Under the pieces are notes generated by a model. The model saw only the letters and a program-made list of their open reading frames with translations, did not search any database and was not told the DNA's origin. Shown here piece by piece: positions 1-8,950 of a DNA stretch of 64,000 bases. The stretch comes from V1-33 sp039795165 (GTDB taxonomy: Bacteria; Verrucomicrobiota; Verrucomicrobiia; Verrucomicrobiales; V1-33): contig JBDKER010000002.1 in the NCBI GenBank assembly GCA_039795165.1, positions 1 through 64,000 of the forward strand, in the 5' to 3' direction. Each line of letters opens with the position of its first letter. Within the stretch, counting starts at the first letter, position 1. A program made the translations under genes and the position numbers.

Positions 1-721
1 GGCGGAGGCGGCGCTTGTCAATCTTGCTGCGGGAATGCAGGTAGACAAGGAAGCGCTCGAAGATCTCGTCCTTGATGACCCGGAGGAGCTGGTGGTCCCA
101 AATGTAGGGGCCGAGCAGTTCGCCGCTGCGTTCGGCTTTGAGGACGCGGAGCACAAAAATGCCGTCGGGTGTGCCGCGGATGGCATCGAAGGGAATGGCG
201 GCCACCTGAATGAGCCGGTACGCGAAGTCGGGCAGGTACTGGCGGAAGGGAGCGATCGCTTCCGGCGGCCCGAAAAGGGCGGAGAACTGGGGATTGATGC
301 GCCAGACGGTGCGGTTCTGGGCCACGACGACCGGAATGATGAGAGGAAGTCGTTTGGTGCGGCCGTGTTCGCGCAGCCAGAGTTCCCAGATGCGGACCAT
401 GTAGCGCAGAAGACGCAGGCCCATGAAGGGATCGCGCGTGCTCTGGTGCTCGAAGAGGAGATGCAGGCAGACTTCCGCATCGGGGTCGGCCTCCTCCCCA
501 GGTTGTGGGAGCAGGGGAGCAGCAAAGAGGAGGTCGCTTTCGGAATGGTCGAGCTTTTCATCGAGAAACGACCCCGGCACGAGGCGGAGCCGGTCCCAGT
601 CGATGGTGGCCGCGATTTCCGGGGGAAGCTCATGACGGAGCAGGGCAGCGGCCGTGGTGGGATCGGAGAAGCCGTCCTTGAAGAATTTGTCGTGCGGTCG
701 GTGGATCCGGCCATCGGGCAT
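1..721 (-). CDS. Rpn-family (PD-(D/E)XK) nuclease / Transposase_31 protein, 3' end cut by window edge
   Basis: The minus strand reads open from an ATG at 721 to the window edge, giving 240 residues and no stop. The N-terminus has HRPHDKFFKDGF (residues 8-18), the signature of the Rpn / Transposase_31 family. An ESDLLFAAP stretch (D63) and LLFEHQSTRDP (E91) follow, then an RLLRYMVRIWELW helix; these match the nuclease core of the family. Known Rpn proteins are DNA endonucleases that promote RecA-independent recombination, and some act in phage defence. In the usual D...ExK triad the lysine position here is Gln (EHQ), which is common in this family. The opposite strand is also open but looks like a shadow. 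Family assignment is fairly sure; activity is inferred. Confidence 0.8.
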   Translation of the reverse strand, partial: MPDGRIHRPHDKFFKDGFSDPTTAAALLRHELPPEIAATIDWDRLRLVPGSFLDEKLDHSESDLLFAAPLLPQPGEEADPDAEVCLHLLFEHQSTRDPFMGLRLLRYMVRIWELWLREHGRTKRLPLIIPVVVAQNRTVWRINPQFSALFGPPEAIAPFRQYLPDFAYRLIQVAAIPFDAIRGTPDGIFVLRVLKAERSGELLGPYIWDHQLLRVIKDEIFERFLVYLHSRSKIDKRRLR

Positions 722-810
722 GCGGAATGAGTACCGCGCCGCATATGCGGCAGCAATAGGAATTGTGGAAAAAGTGCTGGTCCGAGTCTCCCGCCCCACC
801 GAACCCGCGC

Positions 811-893
811 GTCCCCAACGGGGACCGAGAGGACAGCCTGGGGCTGAGCAAACGCGATGCCCCAGGTCTGTAGGGGCGCTCCATACCGGGCCG
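811..893. repeat. dispersed GGGACCGAGAGG-type palindromic element
   Basis: A short palindrome, GTCCCCAACGGGGAC, is followed by GAGAGG, a CTGAGCAAACGCGATGCCCC-like tail and TAGGGGCGCTCC. Related sequence occurs at about 32719-32775 (GTCCCCGAGGGGGACCGAGA with a CTGAGCAACGCGAAGCCCC-like tail) and, more weakly, at 48076-48150. No coding signal is convincing here. It looks like one member of an interspersed family. Confidence 0.5.
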
Positions 894-983
894 ATGGAAC
901 GGGCCTTCAGCCCTCCTGGAATCAATTAAACCGGAAACCTGGGCCGTTGGCCCAGGCTGGTATGGTTCCGGGCCGTTGGCCCT
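894..983 (+). repeat. 90-bp three-hairpin repeat, copy 1
   Basis: The element holds three consecutive GC-rich hairpins: GGGC-cttca-GCCC, CTGGGCC-gtt-GGCCCAG and GGGCC-gtt-GGCCC. An inverted copy lies at 54385-54474 with 28 identical central bases, and a diverged direct copy at 54194-54280. It sits between genes and has no coding signal. It resembles REP/BIME-type elements in architecture; no REP-associated transposase is visible in the window. Confidence 0.75.
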
Positions 984-993
984 CGTGGCACAA

Positions 994-1213
994 AAGGCCA
1001 GACCTCTTGGGACAGGTCCCGGCGGACAACGGAGCGGGGACATTCCTGTCCCCGGCACCGAACGACAGAAGGCCAGACCTCTTGGGACACGTCCCGGCGG
1101 ACAACGGAGCGGGGACATTCCTGTCCCCGGCACCGAACGACAGAAGGCCAGACCTCTCCGAACACGTCCCGGCGGACAACGGAGCGGGGACATTCCTGTC
1201 CCCGGCACCGAAT
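994..1213. repeat. three tandem copies of a 75-bp unit with two palindromes
   Basis: Units start at 994, 1069 and 1144, an exact 75-bp period. The third is slightly diverged and incomplete. Each unit contains GGGGACATTCCTGTCCCC, a perfect 7-bp stem with a TTCC loop. The first two also contain a GGGAC(A)(G/C)GTCCC palindrome, which has decayed in the third. The block follows the three-hairpin repeat by 10 bp and ends about 90 bp before the end of the aldehyde dehydrogenase gene. Open frames through it give a repetitive peptide and are not believed to be genes. Confidence 0.85.
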
Positions 1214-1304
1214 CCAAACGTGGACTGGAAAGTCCACGCTCCGTTCCTTCCGTCTCCGGCGCCAAAGGGGCGCGAGAGCCTCCCGATGCCGGAGCAATGA
1301 TGGA

Positions 1305-2879
1305 TCAGCGGGCGAAGCGGCCGTCGACGAGGCGCTGGATGCCGAGAGGGTTGTCGCTGCGGAGGGCTGGGGGCAGGGCGGAATCGGGCATATCCTGCCA
1401 GCAGACCTGGCGGGTCCAGCGGAGGATGGCGCCGGTGCCGACGGAGGTGCTGCGGCCGTCGCTGGTGGCGGGGAAGGGGCCGCCGTGGACGATGGCGTGG
1501 CAGACTTCGACGCCGGTGGGGAATCCGTTGCAGACGAGGCGTCCGGCTCTGCGTTCTGCGGTGGCGATGAGGGCAGTGGAGTTGGCGAAGTCTTCCGGGG
1601 TGCCGTGGAACGTGGCGGTGAGTTGGCCTTCGAGGGAAGCGGCGAGCGATTCCATTTCGGCGGTGCCGTGGCAGGCGACGAGGAGGGTGGCTGGGCCGAA
1701 GACTTCTTCGGCGAGGGAGGGGTCGGCAGCGAAGGCCGTGGCGGTGGTCTGGAAGAGGGCGGGGGCTCCGCGGGTTCCATCGGCGGCGGGAGCCGAGGCG
1801 AGGACTGTGACTTCCGGGTGGAGGCGGAGTCGCTCGCTGCCGTGTTGATAGGCCTTGCAGATGCCTTGGGTGAGCATGGTGCCTGCGGTTGATTCCGAGA
1901 AGAGCCGGGTCAATTCGCCGAGGAAGGCGGTGGCGTCTGCGGTGGCGTCGAAGAGGACGAGACCGGGATTGGTGCAGAACTGGCCGGTGCCGAGAATGAC
2001 CGAGGCGTGCAGGCCGCCGGCGATTTTGCTGCCGCGGTCGGCCATGGCACCGGGGAGGAGGAAGACGGGATTGATGCTACTCATTTCCGCGTAGACCGGG
2101 ATTGGTTCCGGGCGGGCGGCGGCGGCGTCCATGAGGGCGCGGCCACCGGATCGGCTGCCTGTGAAGCCGACGCCGCGGATGTGCGGGTGCTGCACGAGCG
2201 TCATGGCGGCGGCACGTTGGTTATCGAAGATGGCCGAGAAGACACCGTTTGGGAGCGAGCATTTGGCGGCGGCCGCGAGCACGGCACCCGCGACCAGTTC
2301 CGACGTTCCTGGGTGGGCCGAATGGGCCTTCACGATGACAGGGCATCCTGCGGCGAGGGCCGAGGCCGTGTCGCCACCGGCCACGGAAAAGGCGAGCGGA
2401 AAATTGCTGGCTCCGAAGACGACCACTGGGCCGATGGGGCGGAGCATCGAACGGACGTCCGGTTTCGGGGCCGGGGTGCGGGCGGGGTCGGCATGATCGA
2501 TGCGGGCGTCGACCCATGAACCTTCCTCGAGGAGGGCAGCGAAGAGCCGGAGTTGTCCGCAGGTTCTGGCGGTTTCGCCTTTGATGCGGGCTTCCGGCAG
2601 GCCGCTTTCTGCCATGGCGCGGTCGGTCAGGGTCTGGCCGAGCGCTTCGATTTCCGCGGCGATGGTGCGCAGGAAAGTAGCGCGTTCGTGATCCGAGGTC
2701 TGGCTGTAGATCGGGAAGGCGGCGGCGGCGAGGTCGGCGGCCCGCTGGGCTTCTGCGGCCGAGGCACTGTGGTAGAGCGGTTCCATGAGCGATCCGCTGG
2801 AGGGATTGAACGCCTGAAACGCTGCGCCGCCGGCTGCACCGCGGCTGGATCCGATGAACGAAAGACCAATGAGAGACAT
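1305..2879 (-). CDS. NADP-type aldehyde dehydrogenase, 2,5-dioxovalerate (alpha-ketoglutarate semialdehyde) dehydrogenase type
   Basis: This is a 524-residue cytoplasmic ALDH-superfamily enzyme. The catalytic Cys is in GTGQFCTNPG (about C302), the general base Glu in YAEMSSINPVF (about E265), and the oxyanion Asn in GASNFPLAF (about N159). The cofactor loop is GFTGSRSGGRAL. The spacing and the QFCTNPG/AEMSSINP context match the family that oxidises 2,5-dioxopentanoate to 2-oxoglutarate at the end of oxidative pentose, uronate or hydroxyproline routes. The ATG at 2879 is taken as start; an in-frame TTG lies two codons upstream. It stands alone, with no sugar-acid dehydratase beside it, so the physiological substrate is inferred. 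Confidence 0.88.
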   Translation of the reverse strand: MSLIGLSFIGSSRGAAGGAAFQAFNPSSGSLMEPLYHSASAAEAQRAADLAAAAFPIYSQTSDHERATFLRTIAAEIEALGQTLTDRAMAESGLPEARIKGETARTCGQLRLFAALLEEGSWVDARIDHADPARTPAPKPDVRSMLRPIGPVVVFGASNFPLAFSVAGGDTASALAAGCPVIVKAHSAHPGTSELVAGAVLAAAAKCSLPNGVFSAIFDNQRAAAMTLVQHPHIRGVGFTGSRSGGRALMDAAAARPEPIPVYAEMSSINPVFLLPGAMADRGSKIAGGLHASVILGTGQFCTNPGLVLFDATADATAFLGELTRLFSESTAGTMLTQGICKAYQHGSERLRLHPEVTVLASAPAADGTRGAPALFQTTATAFAADPSLAEEVFGPATLLVACHGTAEMESLAASLEGQLTATFHGTPEDFANSTALIATAERRAGRLVCNGFPTGVEVCHAIVHGGPFPATSDGRSTSVGTGAILRWTRQVCWQDMPDSALPPALRSDNPLGIQRLVDGRFAR

Positions 2880-3040
2880 GGTCAATCCGTGCGGCAGGCC
2901 CTCATGGCGTGCAATGGAGAGAATGGCAGAGTACCCCGACAGATTCCATCGTGCCCGAGGGCCGGGAGACGCCTGGTGCGGGGCTGGGATGGGGACGATT
3001 TCTCTTTTCGGCCTGCGGGGGAGACGCTATAGGGCAGCGC

Positions 3041-4015
3041 ATGAAAGCAACGACCGTGATCAATGTGTGTCTGATGGCAGGGCTGGCGGGCTGGGCGTGG
3101 TGGGAGCATCGGACCGTGGAAGATTTGCGGGGGCAGTTGGCCATGCTCAGGGAAACCGCGGCGGGATTGGAGAAAGCGGCGCGGCTCAAGGTTTCGCTGG
3201 CGGCGGGAGCGGAGGTTGATCCCAAGGGGCCGCGGGGACTGGGTGATCTTGTGCCCGAGGCCAAGGGTGAGCCGGAAGCGGCACCGGAAGCCGAGCCGAA
3301 AGGGCCTCCTGGCGGGGCGGCCGGAATGATGGCCGAGATGATGCGGACGCCGGAGGCCCGTAGTGCCATGCGGGCGCAGATGCGGGTGCAGCTTGAAAAC
3401 GAATACCGCGATCTGTTCGACGAAATGGGGCTTGATGAAAAAACCGCCGATGCCGTGCTTGGCTTGCTGAGTGATCGGACCATGGCGCAAATGGAGTCGG
3501 TCACGGCGGCGGGAGGCGACGGGAAGGAACGCGAAGCCATGGCAGCCAAAGTGAAAGCCGAGACCGCGAAGGCCGACGCTGCGCTGCGGGAGAAACTCGG
3601 TTCCGGGTATGCAACCTTCGAGCGCTTCGAAAGATCCGCACCCGAGCGTCAGCAATTGAAGCTCGTGAAGGCAGCCTTCCGCGACAAGGGGATCGATTTC
3701 GATGAAGCGACCGAGTCGAAGCTTATGGATACGATGTATGAAGTCCGCAGCGGCTGGAACTTCGAGCATGATTTCTCCGATCCCAGCCGGATTGATCCGA
3801 CGGCACTGAACGAAGAAGCGATGAACCGCTACGTCGAGGAAAACGCGAAGATGCAGGCCGCCGTCGAGGAGAAAGTGCAGGGCATATTGAGTGCCGAGCA
3901 ATTCGAAGCCTTCCAGGCCGCGCAGCGTCAGCAGCAGGAAATGATGCAGATGGGGCTGCGGATGTCGCGCGGGATGTTCGGGGGCGGTGAGCGCAAGGCT
4001 CCGCAGGGCGATTGA
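3041..4015 (+). CDS. membrane-anchored coiled-coil protein of unknown function
   Basis: I do not recognise the family. The 324-residue protein starts with MKATTVINVCLMAGLAGWAW, a single N-terminal membrane segment or uncleaved signal. A short heptad-like stretch with LRGQLAMLRETAAGLEKAA follows, then a Pro/Glu/Gly/Lys-rich linker (about residues 55-90). The rest is a long, highly charged helical region with many Met, Gln and Glu. The C-terminus is Gln/Met-rich and ends GGGERKAPQGD. The layout resembles periplasmic helical sensors or chaperones (CpxP/LTXXQ-like), but no diagnostic motif is seen. The start is set at the ATG preceding the membrane segment; the open frame extends 44 codons further upstream without coding character. 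It is convergent with the next gene, with only 15 bp between them. Confidence 0.7.
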   Translation: MKATTVINVCLMAGLAGWAWWEHRTVEDLRGQLAMLRETAAGLEKAARLKVSLAAGAEVDPKGPRGLGDLVPEAKGEPEAAPEAEPKGPPGGAAGMMAEMMRTPEARSAMRAQMRVQLENEYRDLFDEMGLDEKTADAVLGLLSDRTMAQMESVTAAGGDGKEREAMAAKVKAETAKADAALREKLGSGYATFERFERSAPERQQLKLVKAAFRDKGIDFDEATESKLMDTMYEVRSGWNFEHDFSDPSRIDPTALNEEAMNRYVEENAKMQAAVEEKVQGILSAEQFEAFQAAQRQQQEMMQMGLRMSRGMFGGGERKAPQGD

Positions 4016-4030
4016 ATCAGTGAATCCGAG

Positions 4031-6643
4031 TCAGGGCGCTGGTTCCCTGCGGAAATCGATCCACATGAAATCGGCCACCGCCTTGGGTGGGCCGGAGACC
4101 TTCAGGCAGAGGTCGGCGGGTGCTTCGTCGGCGGGGGCTTCCGGCAGATTGATATTCCATTCCGTGGCTTTGCCTGTGTCCTTGCCTGCGGGGATAGCGA
4201 GGCTGGCGAGGGCGGGGGAATCCGGTGACCCCTTGTGCAGCGAAAGCGTGACGGCGTCGCCATGAATCCAGCCATGGCAGCGGAGCGATCGGAAGTCGCG
4301 GAAGCTGACCTTGCGGAACGTGATCGATCCCTGCGGCAGAATGCGGGCCACGAGGCCGCCTTGGTCGAGATTGTCCTGGACCGAAGCGAATTGGCCGTGG
4401 TCGAAGAAGGCAGCGCGCTGGCGGCGGGAACGCAGGGTGATTTCGGCTGAGCCGCTCAGGCCCGGTTGGCCGAGGGCACCGTCGTCGGCGGCCGTGGCCT
4501 TGAGATGGAGCACGCCATTGGCCGCGCGGCCCCATTGGCGGGCGGGTTCGGCTGGCTGGATCGTGCCGGTGTGGCCCCGGGCAGTCAAGTGCTGACCGTC
4601 CCGGCCGAGCGACAGAATCCAGTCGGTCATGGCCGATGTTTCCGCGAGCGAGTGCTGCGGGTGGGGAGGCATGGGGAGTTCGCCCCACGATCCCTTGCCG
4701 CCGCTGATGATGCGGTTGGCGAGGCGGAGCCGGGCGTCCGGGTCCTTCGCATAGCGGAGAGCGACTTCCGCGTACGGCGGGCCTGCTGATTTCTCGGCGG
4801 TCTGGTGGCAGCTGAAGCAGGTGGTGCGGCGCATGAGGGCGAGCCCGGGCGGGACATCGCCGGCATCGGGAAAGCGGTCGCGGCGTTCAGCCTGGAGGAG
4901 AATGCGGTCCGGGGAAAGCGTACCGTTTTCCGGGTCGCTGGCCGTGACCTGCCATGCGATCGGCTGGCCCCATTCGAAGAAACTGCCATCGGCTGGTTCC
5001 GTGAAGCGGACGAGCGGCGGGGCATTGCCTGCGGTGGCTGTGATGCGGCTTGATGCCGTGGCTCCCGCGGCATCGCGCACCGTGAGTGTGACCACCGTGC
5101 TGCCTGGCTTGTCGAGTGTCAGTGAAGCCGTGGGTCCATCGGATTGGCCGGTGGCGGCTCCCGACCATTCCCAGTGGAACGTGAGGGCATCGCCATCCGG
5201 GTCGCGGCTGTCTGCGGAATCGAGTGCGATGGTGAGCGGGACGGCCCCGGCGGTCAGGGGGGCGCGGATGGCAGCGACGGGCGGACGGTTTCCGGTGTTG
5301 TAGCTGATGCGGCTGATGACGCTGTCGCGGTTGCCCGTCCAGCGGTCGCCCATTTCCGCGACGTAGAGCGCACCGTCCGGTCCGGTGGCGAGGGCGGCGG
5401 GTTTGCGGAACGTGAAATTCGTGAGGAACGGGGCCGCCGCTGCGAGGGATCCATCCTGCTTGAGCGTGGCCGCTGCCAGCCAGTTGCGCATCCATTCCGC
5501 GAAGATGAGCTGGCCATCGAGTTCCGCGGGAAGGGCGTCGGGGGCCGCCGTGGCGGGTCGGCGGTAGATGAGACCGCCCGTGACACTGCGGCCGCCGCTG
5601 CCAAGGAATGGCCATTCGGCCGACGGTGCGGAACCGTACCAGATGAGCGCCGGTTTGGCCGGAGGCAATGCGACTGCCTTCGCTAGGGCAGGGCTATCAT
5701 TCGTGATCGCGGCCGGGTCCCAGAATGGTCCGGTGGGCTGACGGGTTTTGCCATCGAAGGGCCGCCACGGAGCATTGTTCCCCGAGCAGAAAGGCCAGCC
5801 GAAGAATCCCGGGCCCGCCGTCAGATTGATCTCGTCGAATCCTTCCGGGCCGAGCTCGAGTTTCGTGTCGACATTGCCGCCGACGTCGCCCCATGTGATC
5901 CACCCCGTGACTGGGTCGCAGGAGATTTTGAAGGGATTGCGGACGCCCATGGCGAAGACTTCCGGGCGACCGTCGGCGGGGTCGCTGAAGAGATTGCCTG
6001 ACGGAATGGTGACGGAGCCATCCGGTTCCGGGTGGACGCGGAGGATCTTGCCGCGCAGGTCGTGGGGATTGGCGGCCGACCGCCGGGAATCGCGCACGCG
6101 TTCCGTCGGATGGACCGCCGGAGTGTCCTGGGGCGGACTGTTGTCGCCTGTGCCGATGAGGAGATTGCCTTGGTGATCCCATGCGAGACCGCCGCCGCAG
6201 TGCGAGGGATCGATGGACGATTCGAGGGGGATTTCGAGGAGAACCTTGGCGTCCGTGGCGAGCAGGGAGCGGTCCTCGCCGAGGGTGCGGCGGGCGAGCA
6301 CGAGGCGGCGCGGAAGTTCCGCGGGAGTGTAAAGCACAAAGATATGACGGCTGCTCGCGGGTTCGCGGCCGAGCACGATGGCGAGGGCTCCGGCGTCCGC
6401 TTCGGCGAAGGATGGAATGATTCCCGAAGTGCCCGTGCGGCCATCCGGCGTCCGCCATTTCACGGCCCCGCGTCGCTCAATGAAGAAGAGCGTACCATCC
6501 GTCGCAAAGTCGATCTGCATGGGGTCCTCGCAGTCGGTCACGACCGCAGTGCGGCTGAAGCGTGCGGGATCGATGGCTGCTGGGGCCGGCAGGGTGGCCA
6601 TGGCGGCCGTGACAACGAACAGACAGGATTTCGGGGAAGCCAT
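4031..6643 (-). CDS. secreted PQQ-type sugar dehydrogenase with PKD domain and cytochrome c motif
   Basis: The predicted protein has 870 residues with a signal peptide (MASPKSCLFVVTAAMATLPAPA). Residues about 25-455 form a six-bladed GSDH-type propeller, with CGGGLAWDHQGNLLIGTGDN, the FAMGVRNPFKIS turn and DEINLTAGPGFFGWPFCSG. A PKD-like domain follows (DSADSRDPDGDALTFHWEW), then a cytochrome c domain with CFSCH (C609, C612, H613) and SGGKGSWGELPMPPHP as the likely Met-ligand side. The C-terminal about 170 residues resemble a carbohydrate-binding beta-sandwich. The usual role is periplasmic oxidation of a sugar or alcohol with electron transfer to the heme. The start at 6643 is chosen for its signal peptide; ATGs at 6664 and further upstream are possible. 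It is divergent from the related gene at 6754. Confidence 0.85.
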   Translation of the reverse strand: MASPKSCLFVVTAAMATLPAPAAIDPARFSRTAVVTDCEDPMQIDFATDGTLFFIERRGAVKWRTPDGRTGTSGIIPSFAEADAGALAIVLGREPASSRHIFVLYTPAELPRRLVLARRTLGEDRSLLATDAKVLLEIPLESSIDPSHCGGGLAWDHQGNLLIGTGDNSPPQDTPAVHPTERVRDSRRSAANPHDLRGKILRVHPEPDGSVTIPSGNLFSDPADGRPEVFAMGVRNPFKISCDPVTGWITWGDVGGNVDTKLELGPEGFDEINLTAGPGFFGWPFCSGNNAPWRPFDGKTRQPTGPFWDPAAITNDSPALAKAVALPPAKPALIWYGSAPSAEWPFLGSGGRSVTGGLIYRRPATAAPDALPAELDGQLIFAEWMRNWLAAATLKQDGSLAAAAPFLTNFTFRKPAALATGPDGALYVAEMGDRWTGNRDSVISRISYNTGNRPPVAAIRAPLTAGAVPLTIALDSADSRDPDGDALTFHWEWSGAATGQSDGPTASLTLDKPGSTVVTLTVRDAAGATASSRITATAGNAPPLVRFTEPADGSFFEWGQPIAWQVTASDPENGTLSPDRILLQAERRDRFPDAGDVPPGLALMRRTTCFSCHQTAEKSAGPPYAEVALRYAKDPDARLRLANRIISGGKGSWGELPMPPHPQHSLAETSAMTDWILSLGRDGQHLTARGHTGTIQPAEPARQWGRAANGVLHLKATAADDGALGQPGLSGSAEITLRSRRQRAAFFDHGQFASVQDNLDQGGLVARILPQGSITFRKVSFRDFRSLRCHGWIHGDAVTLSLHKGSPDSPALASLAIPAGKDTGKATEWNINLPEAPADEAPADLCLKVSGPPKAVADFMWIDFRREPAP

Positions 6644-6753
6644 TGTGGTGAAAGGACGGGGCATGCTGCCGTGCCGGGGCGCGGAAGCCAAGCCGGAAAG
6701 ATTCCGCATCCGGTGGGACTCCGGGCTTTCCGGCAGCGGCGGGGCTGGATACG

Positions 6754-8901
6754 ATGGGCGGCATGGTGACATGGAGTTCCCTGATTCTGCTGGTCCCTGC
6801 GATGGCGGGCCTTGCTGCTGCCGATGTGCGCTGGAACAGTGCTGCGCTGCGGGTTCCTGCTGATGGACCGCCGGAAATGCTGGCCGTGCCCGCTTATCCT
6901 CGGCTCCCGCTCAAGCGTCCGGTTTTTCTGGAAAGGCAGCCCGGGAGCGACCGCATGATCGTCATCGAAAACTATGCATGGGAAGAATACCGCAGCGTCG
7001 TCCGGAGGTTCCGGGACGATCCCGGGGCAAGTGAGGTGGAAGACGTGCTCGTGATTCCGGGCGACGGGGAACTGGCCTACGGTCTGTGTTTCCATCCGCA
7101 GTTCGCCGCCAATGGCTACCTGTACATCGGCACCAATGGCCGGGGCCCCGGAGACGCGCACCATTCCCGGATCGTGCGCTACACCATGTCGCGGGAAGCC
7201 CCATGGCCGATCGATCCAGCTTCGCGCTGCGTCATCATTGAATGGCCGAGCAATGGTCACAATGGGTCCGCCGCCGTGTTTGGTAACGATGGCATGCTTT
7301 ACGTGACCAGCGGTGATGGATCGCCCAATTCCGATGCCCTCAATGCCGGGCAGAATACGGGATCGCTGCTCGCCAAGGTTCTGCGGATCGATGTCGACGG
7401 AGCCGCTGCTGGCGAAGCGTACCGCGTGCCGTCAGACAATCCCTTCGTTGGCAGGGAAGGCATGCGACCGGAAACATGGGCCTACGGCCTGCGCAATCCA
7501 TGGAGGATCACGAACGATCCCGTGAGCGGGCAGATCTGGATGGGGCAGAATGGACAGGACCTCCGCGAATATGCCCACCTGCTCGAACGGGGAGCGAATT
7601 ATGGATGGAGCGAATACGAAGGAAGCCGCCTCTTCCAGCCCGGGAAACTGAGCGGGCCCGCCGCCTTCACGCCGCCGACGATCGAGCACGACCACGCCGC
7701 CTTCCGGTCGCTCACCGGGGGCTTCGTCTACCGTGGCCAGCGCTTTCCGCAGCTCGCCGGAGCCTACCTCTATGGAGACTACGGAACCGGGAGGGTCTGG
7801 GCCGCGCGGCACGACGGACAGAAGCTGGTTTGGCAACGGGAACTGGCTGACACGCCCGCGGCCATTGCCGGATTCGGCACGAATGCAGCCGGCGACATTC
7901 TGCTCGCCGATCACCTTGGCAATGCCGTGCTCCGGCTTGATTCCGCGCCGCCCCGGGCCGCGGATGCGCCTGCCTTCCCGCGGAAACTGAGCGAAACCGG
8001 CATCTTCCGCGACCTTGCGAAGCTCGATCCGGCCCCGGGGGTCATGCGCTACCGCATCAATGCTCCCTCGTGGCATGACGGAGCCGGTAGTGAATTCCAC
8101 ATGGCGATTCCGGAAGGCAAGGCTGCCGAGATTCCGAGCGATTCCACGGGGGGCTGGAAATCGTGGAACTTCCCGGATGGTTCCGTGCTCGTGCAGACCC
8201 TTGCGATTCCTGCCGACGGCGACCGTGCCGCGGTGCGGGCCGAAACGAGAATCCTCGTGCGCCGCGATGCCGATTGGCTCGCTTATGCATGGCTCTGGAA
8301 CAAGGATCAGAGCGATGCCGAACTCGTCGCCGCCGATGGACTGCGGACAGAAGTAGCCGGCCAACCATGGGCGGTGCCATCGCGCACCGAATGCACCCTC
8401 TGCCATGCCCGCGGAGCCAATTATGTGCTCGGCGTGACCGCCGCACAATTGTCGCGCGACGGCAGCGACGCCGGATCGCTCGCAGAACTCACCGCGGCCG
8501 GATTCGTCCGCCCGCCTGCCCCGGCTCCCGCACGCTGGCCCGTGCTGGCGGATCCGCACGACACTGCGAAGCCGCTCGCCGACCGCGTGCATGCCTACCT
8601 TGCGGTCAATTGTTCGCATTGCCATCGTCACGAAGGCGGCGGCAACAGCCTCATGGATCTCAGTCCATGGGTCCGCGGGAAATCGCGTCACCTCATCGAC
8701 GCCGTTCCTCAGCATGGTCTCTACGGCATGCCCGACGCCCGGCTCATCGCCCCACGGGAAGTTCACCGCTCGGTTCTGCCCGTCCGCATGAGCAGCCGCG
8801 GCCCCGGTCAGATGCCGCCCACCGGTTCCCTCCAATCCGATCCCGCCGGACTTTCCCTCATCTACCAATGGCTCCAGGAAGGAGCACCGGAAGGGGAATA
8901 G
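6754..8901 (+). CDS. secreted PQQ-type sugar dehydrogenase fused to a double-CxxCH domain
   Basis: A 715-residue exported protein (signal: MVTWSSLILLVPAMAGLAAA). The N-terminal half is a GSDH-like propeller: LAYGLCFHPQFAANGYLYIG, GHNGSAAVFGNDGMLYVTSG, WAYGLRNPWRITNDP and ERGANYGWSEYEGS are typical blade motifs around the catalytic pocket. The C-terminal half (from about residue 415) has two CxxCH sites, CTLCH at C547 and CSHCH at C620, typical of secreted planctomycete/verrucomicrobial proteins in which the propeller feeds electrons to c-type hemes. MPPTG near the end may supply a distal Met ligand. It is divergent from the gene at 4031-6643 with about 110 bp between them, suggesting a shared control region. 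Start could be 6754 or 6763. Substrate unknown. Confidence 0.85.
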   Translation: MGGMVTWSSLILLVPAMAGLAAADVRWNSAALRVPADGPPEMLAVPAYPRLPLKRPVFLERQPGSDRMIVIENYAWEEYRSVVRRFRDDPGASEVEDVLVIPGDGELAYGLCFHPQFAANGYLYIGTNGRGPGDAHHSRIVRYTMSREAPWPIDPASRCVIIEWPSNGHNGSAAVFGNDGMLYVTSGDGSPNSDALNAGQNTGSLLAKVLRIDVDGAAAGEAYRVPSDNPFVGREGMRPETWAYGLRNPWRITNDPVSGQIWMGQNGQDLREYAHLLERGANYGWSEYEGSRLFQPGKLSGPAAFTPPTIEHDHAAFRSLTGGFVYRGQRFPQLAGAYLYGDYGTGRVWAARHDGQKLVWQRELADTPAAIAGFGTNAAGDILLADHLGNAVLRLDSAPPRAADAPAFPRKLSETGIFRDLAKLDPAPGVMRYRINAPSWHDGAGSEFHMAIPEGKAAEIPSDSTGGWKSWNFPDGSVLVQTLAIPADGDRAAVRAETRILVRRDADWLAYAWLWNKDQSDAELVAADGLRTEVAGQPWAVPSRTECTLCHARGANYVLGVTAAQLSRDGSDAGSLAELTAAGFVRPPAPAPARWPVLADPHDTAKPLADRVHAYLAVNCSHCHRHEGGGNSLMDLSPWVRGKSRHLIDAVPQHGLYGMPDARLIAPREVHRSVLPVRMSSRGPGQMPPTGSLQSDPAGLSLIYQWLQEGAPEGE

Positions 8902-8950
8902 GCGAATCCGCCGGGGGGCTTGCGCCCGGTGCTATAAGGATGCGGAAACG

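Noticed and set aside
630..1300. Repetitive open frames of 85-290 codons through the 75-bp repeats
   Set aside because: They are open on both strands in several frames only because 75 is divisible by 3; the peptides are simple repeats of the palindrome and there are no start signals.
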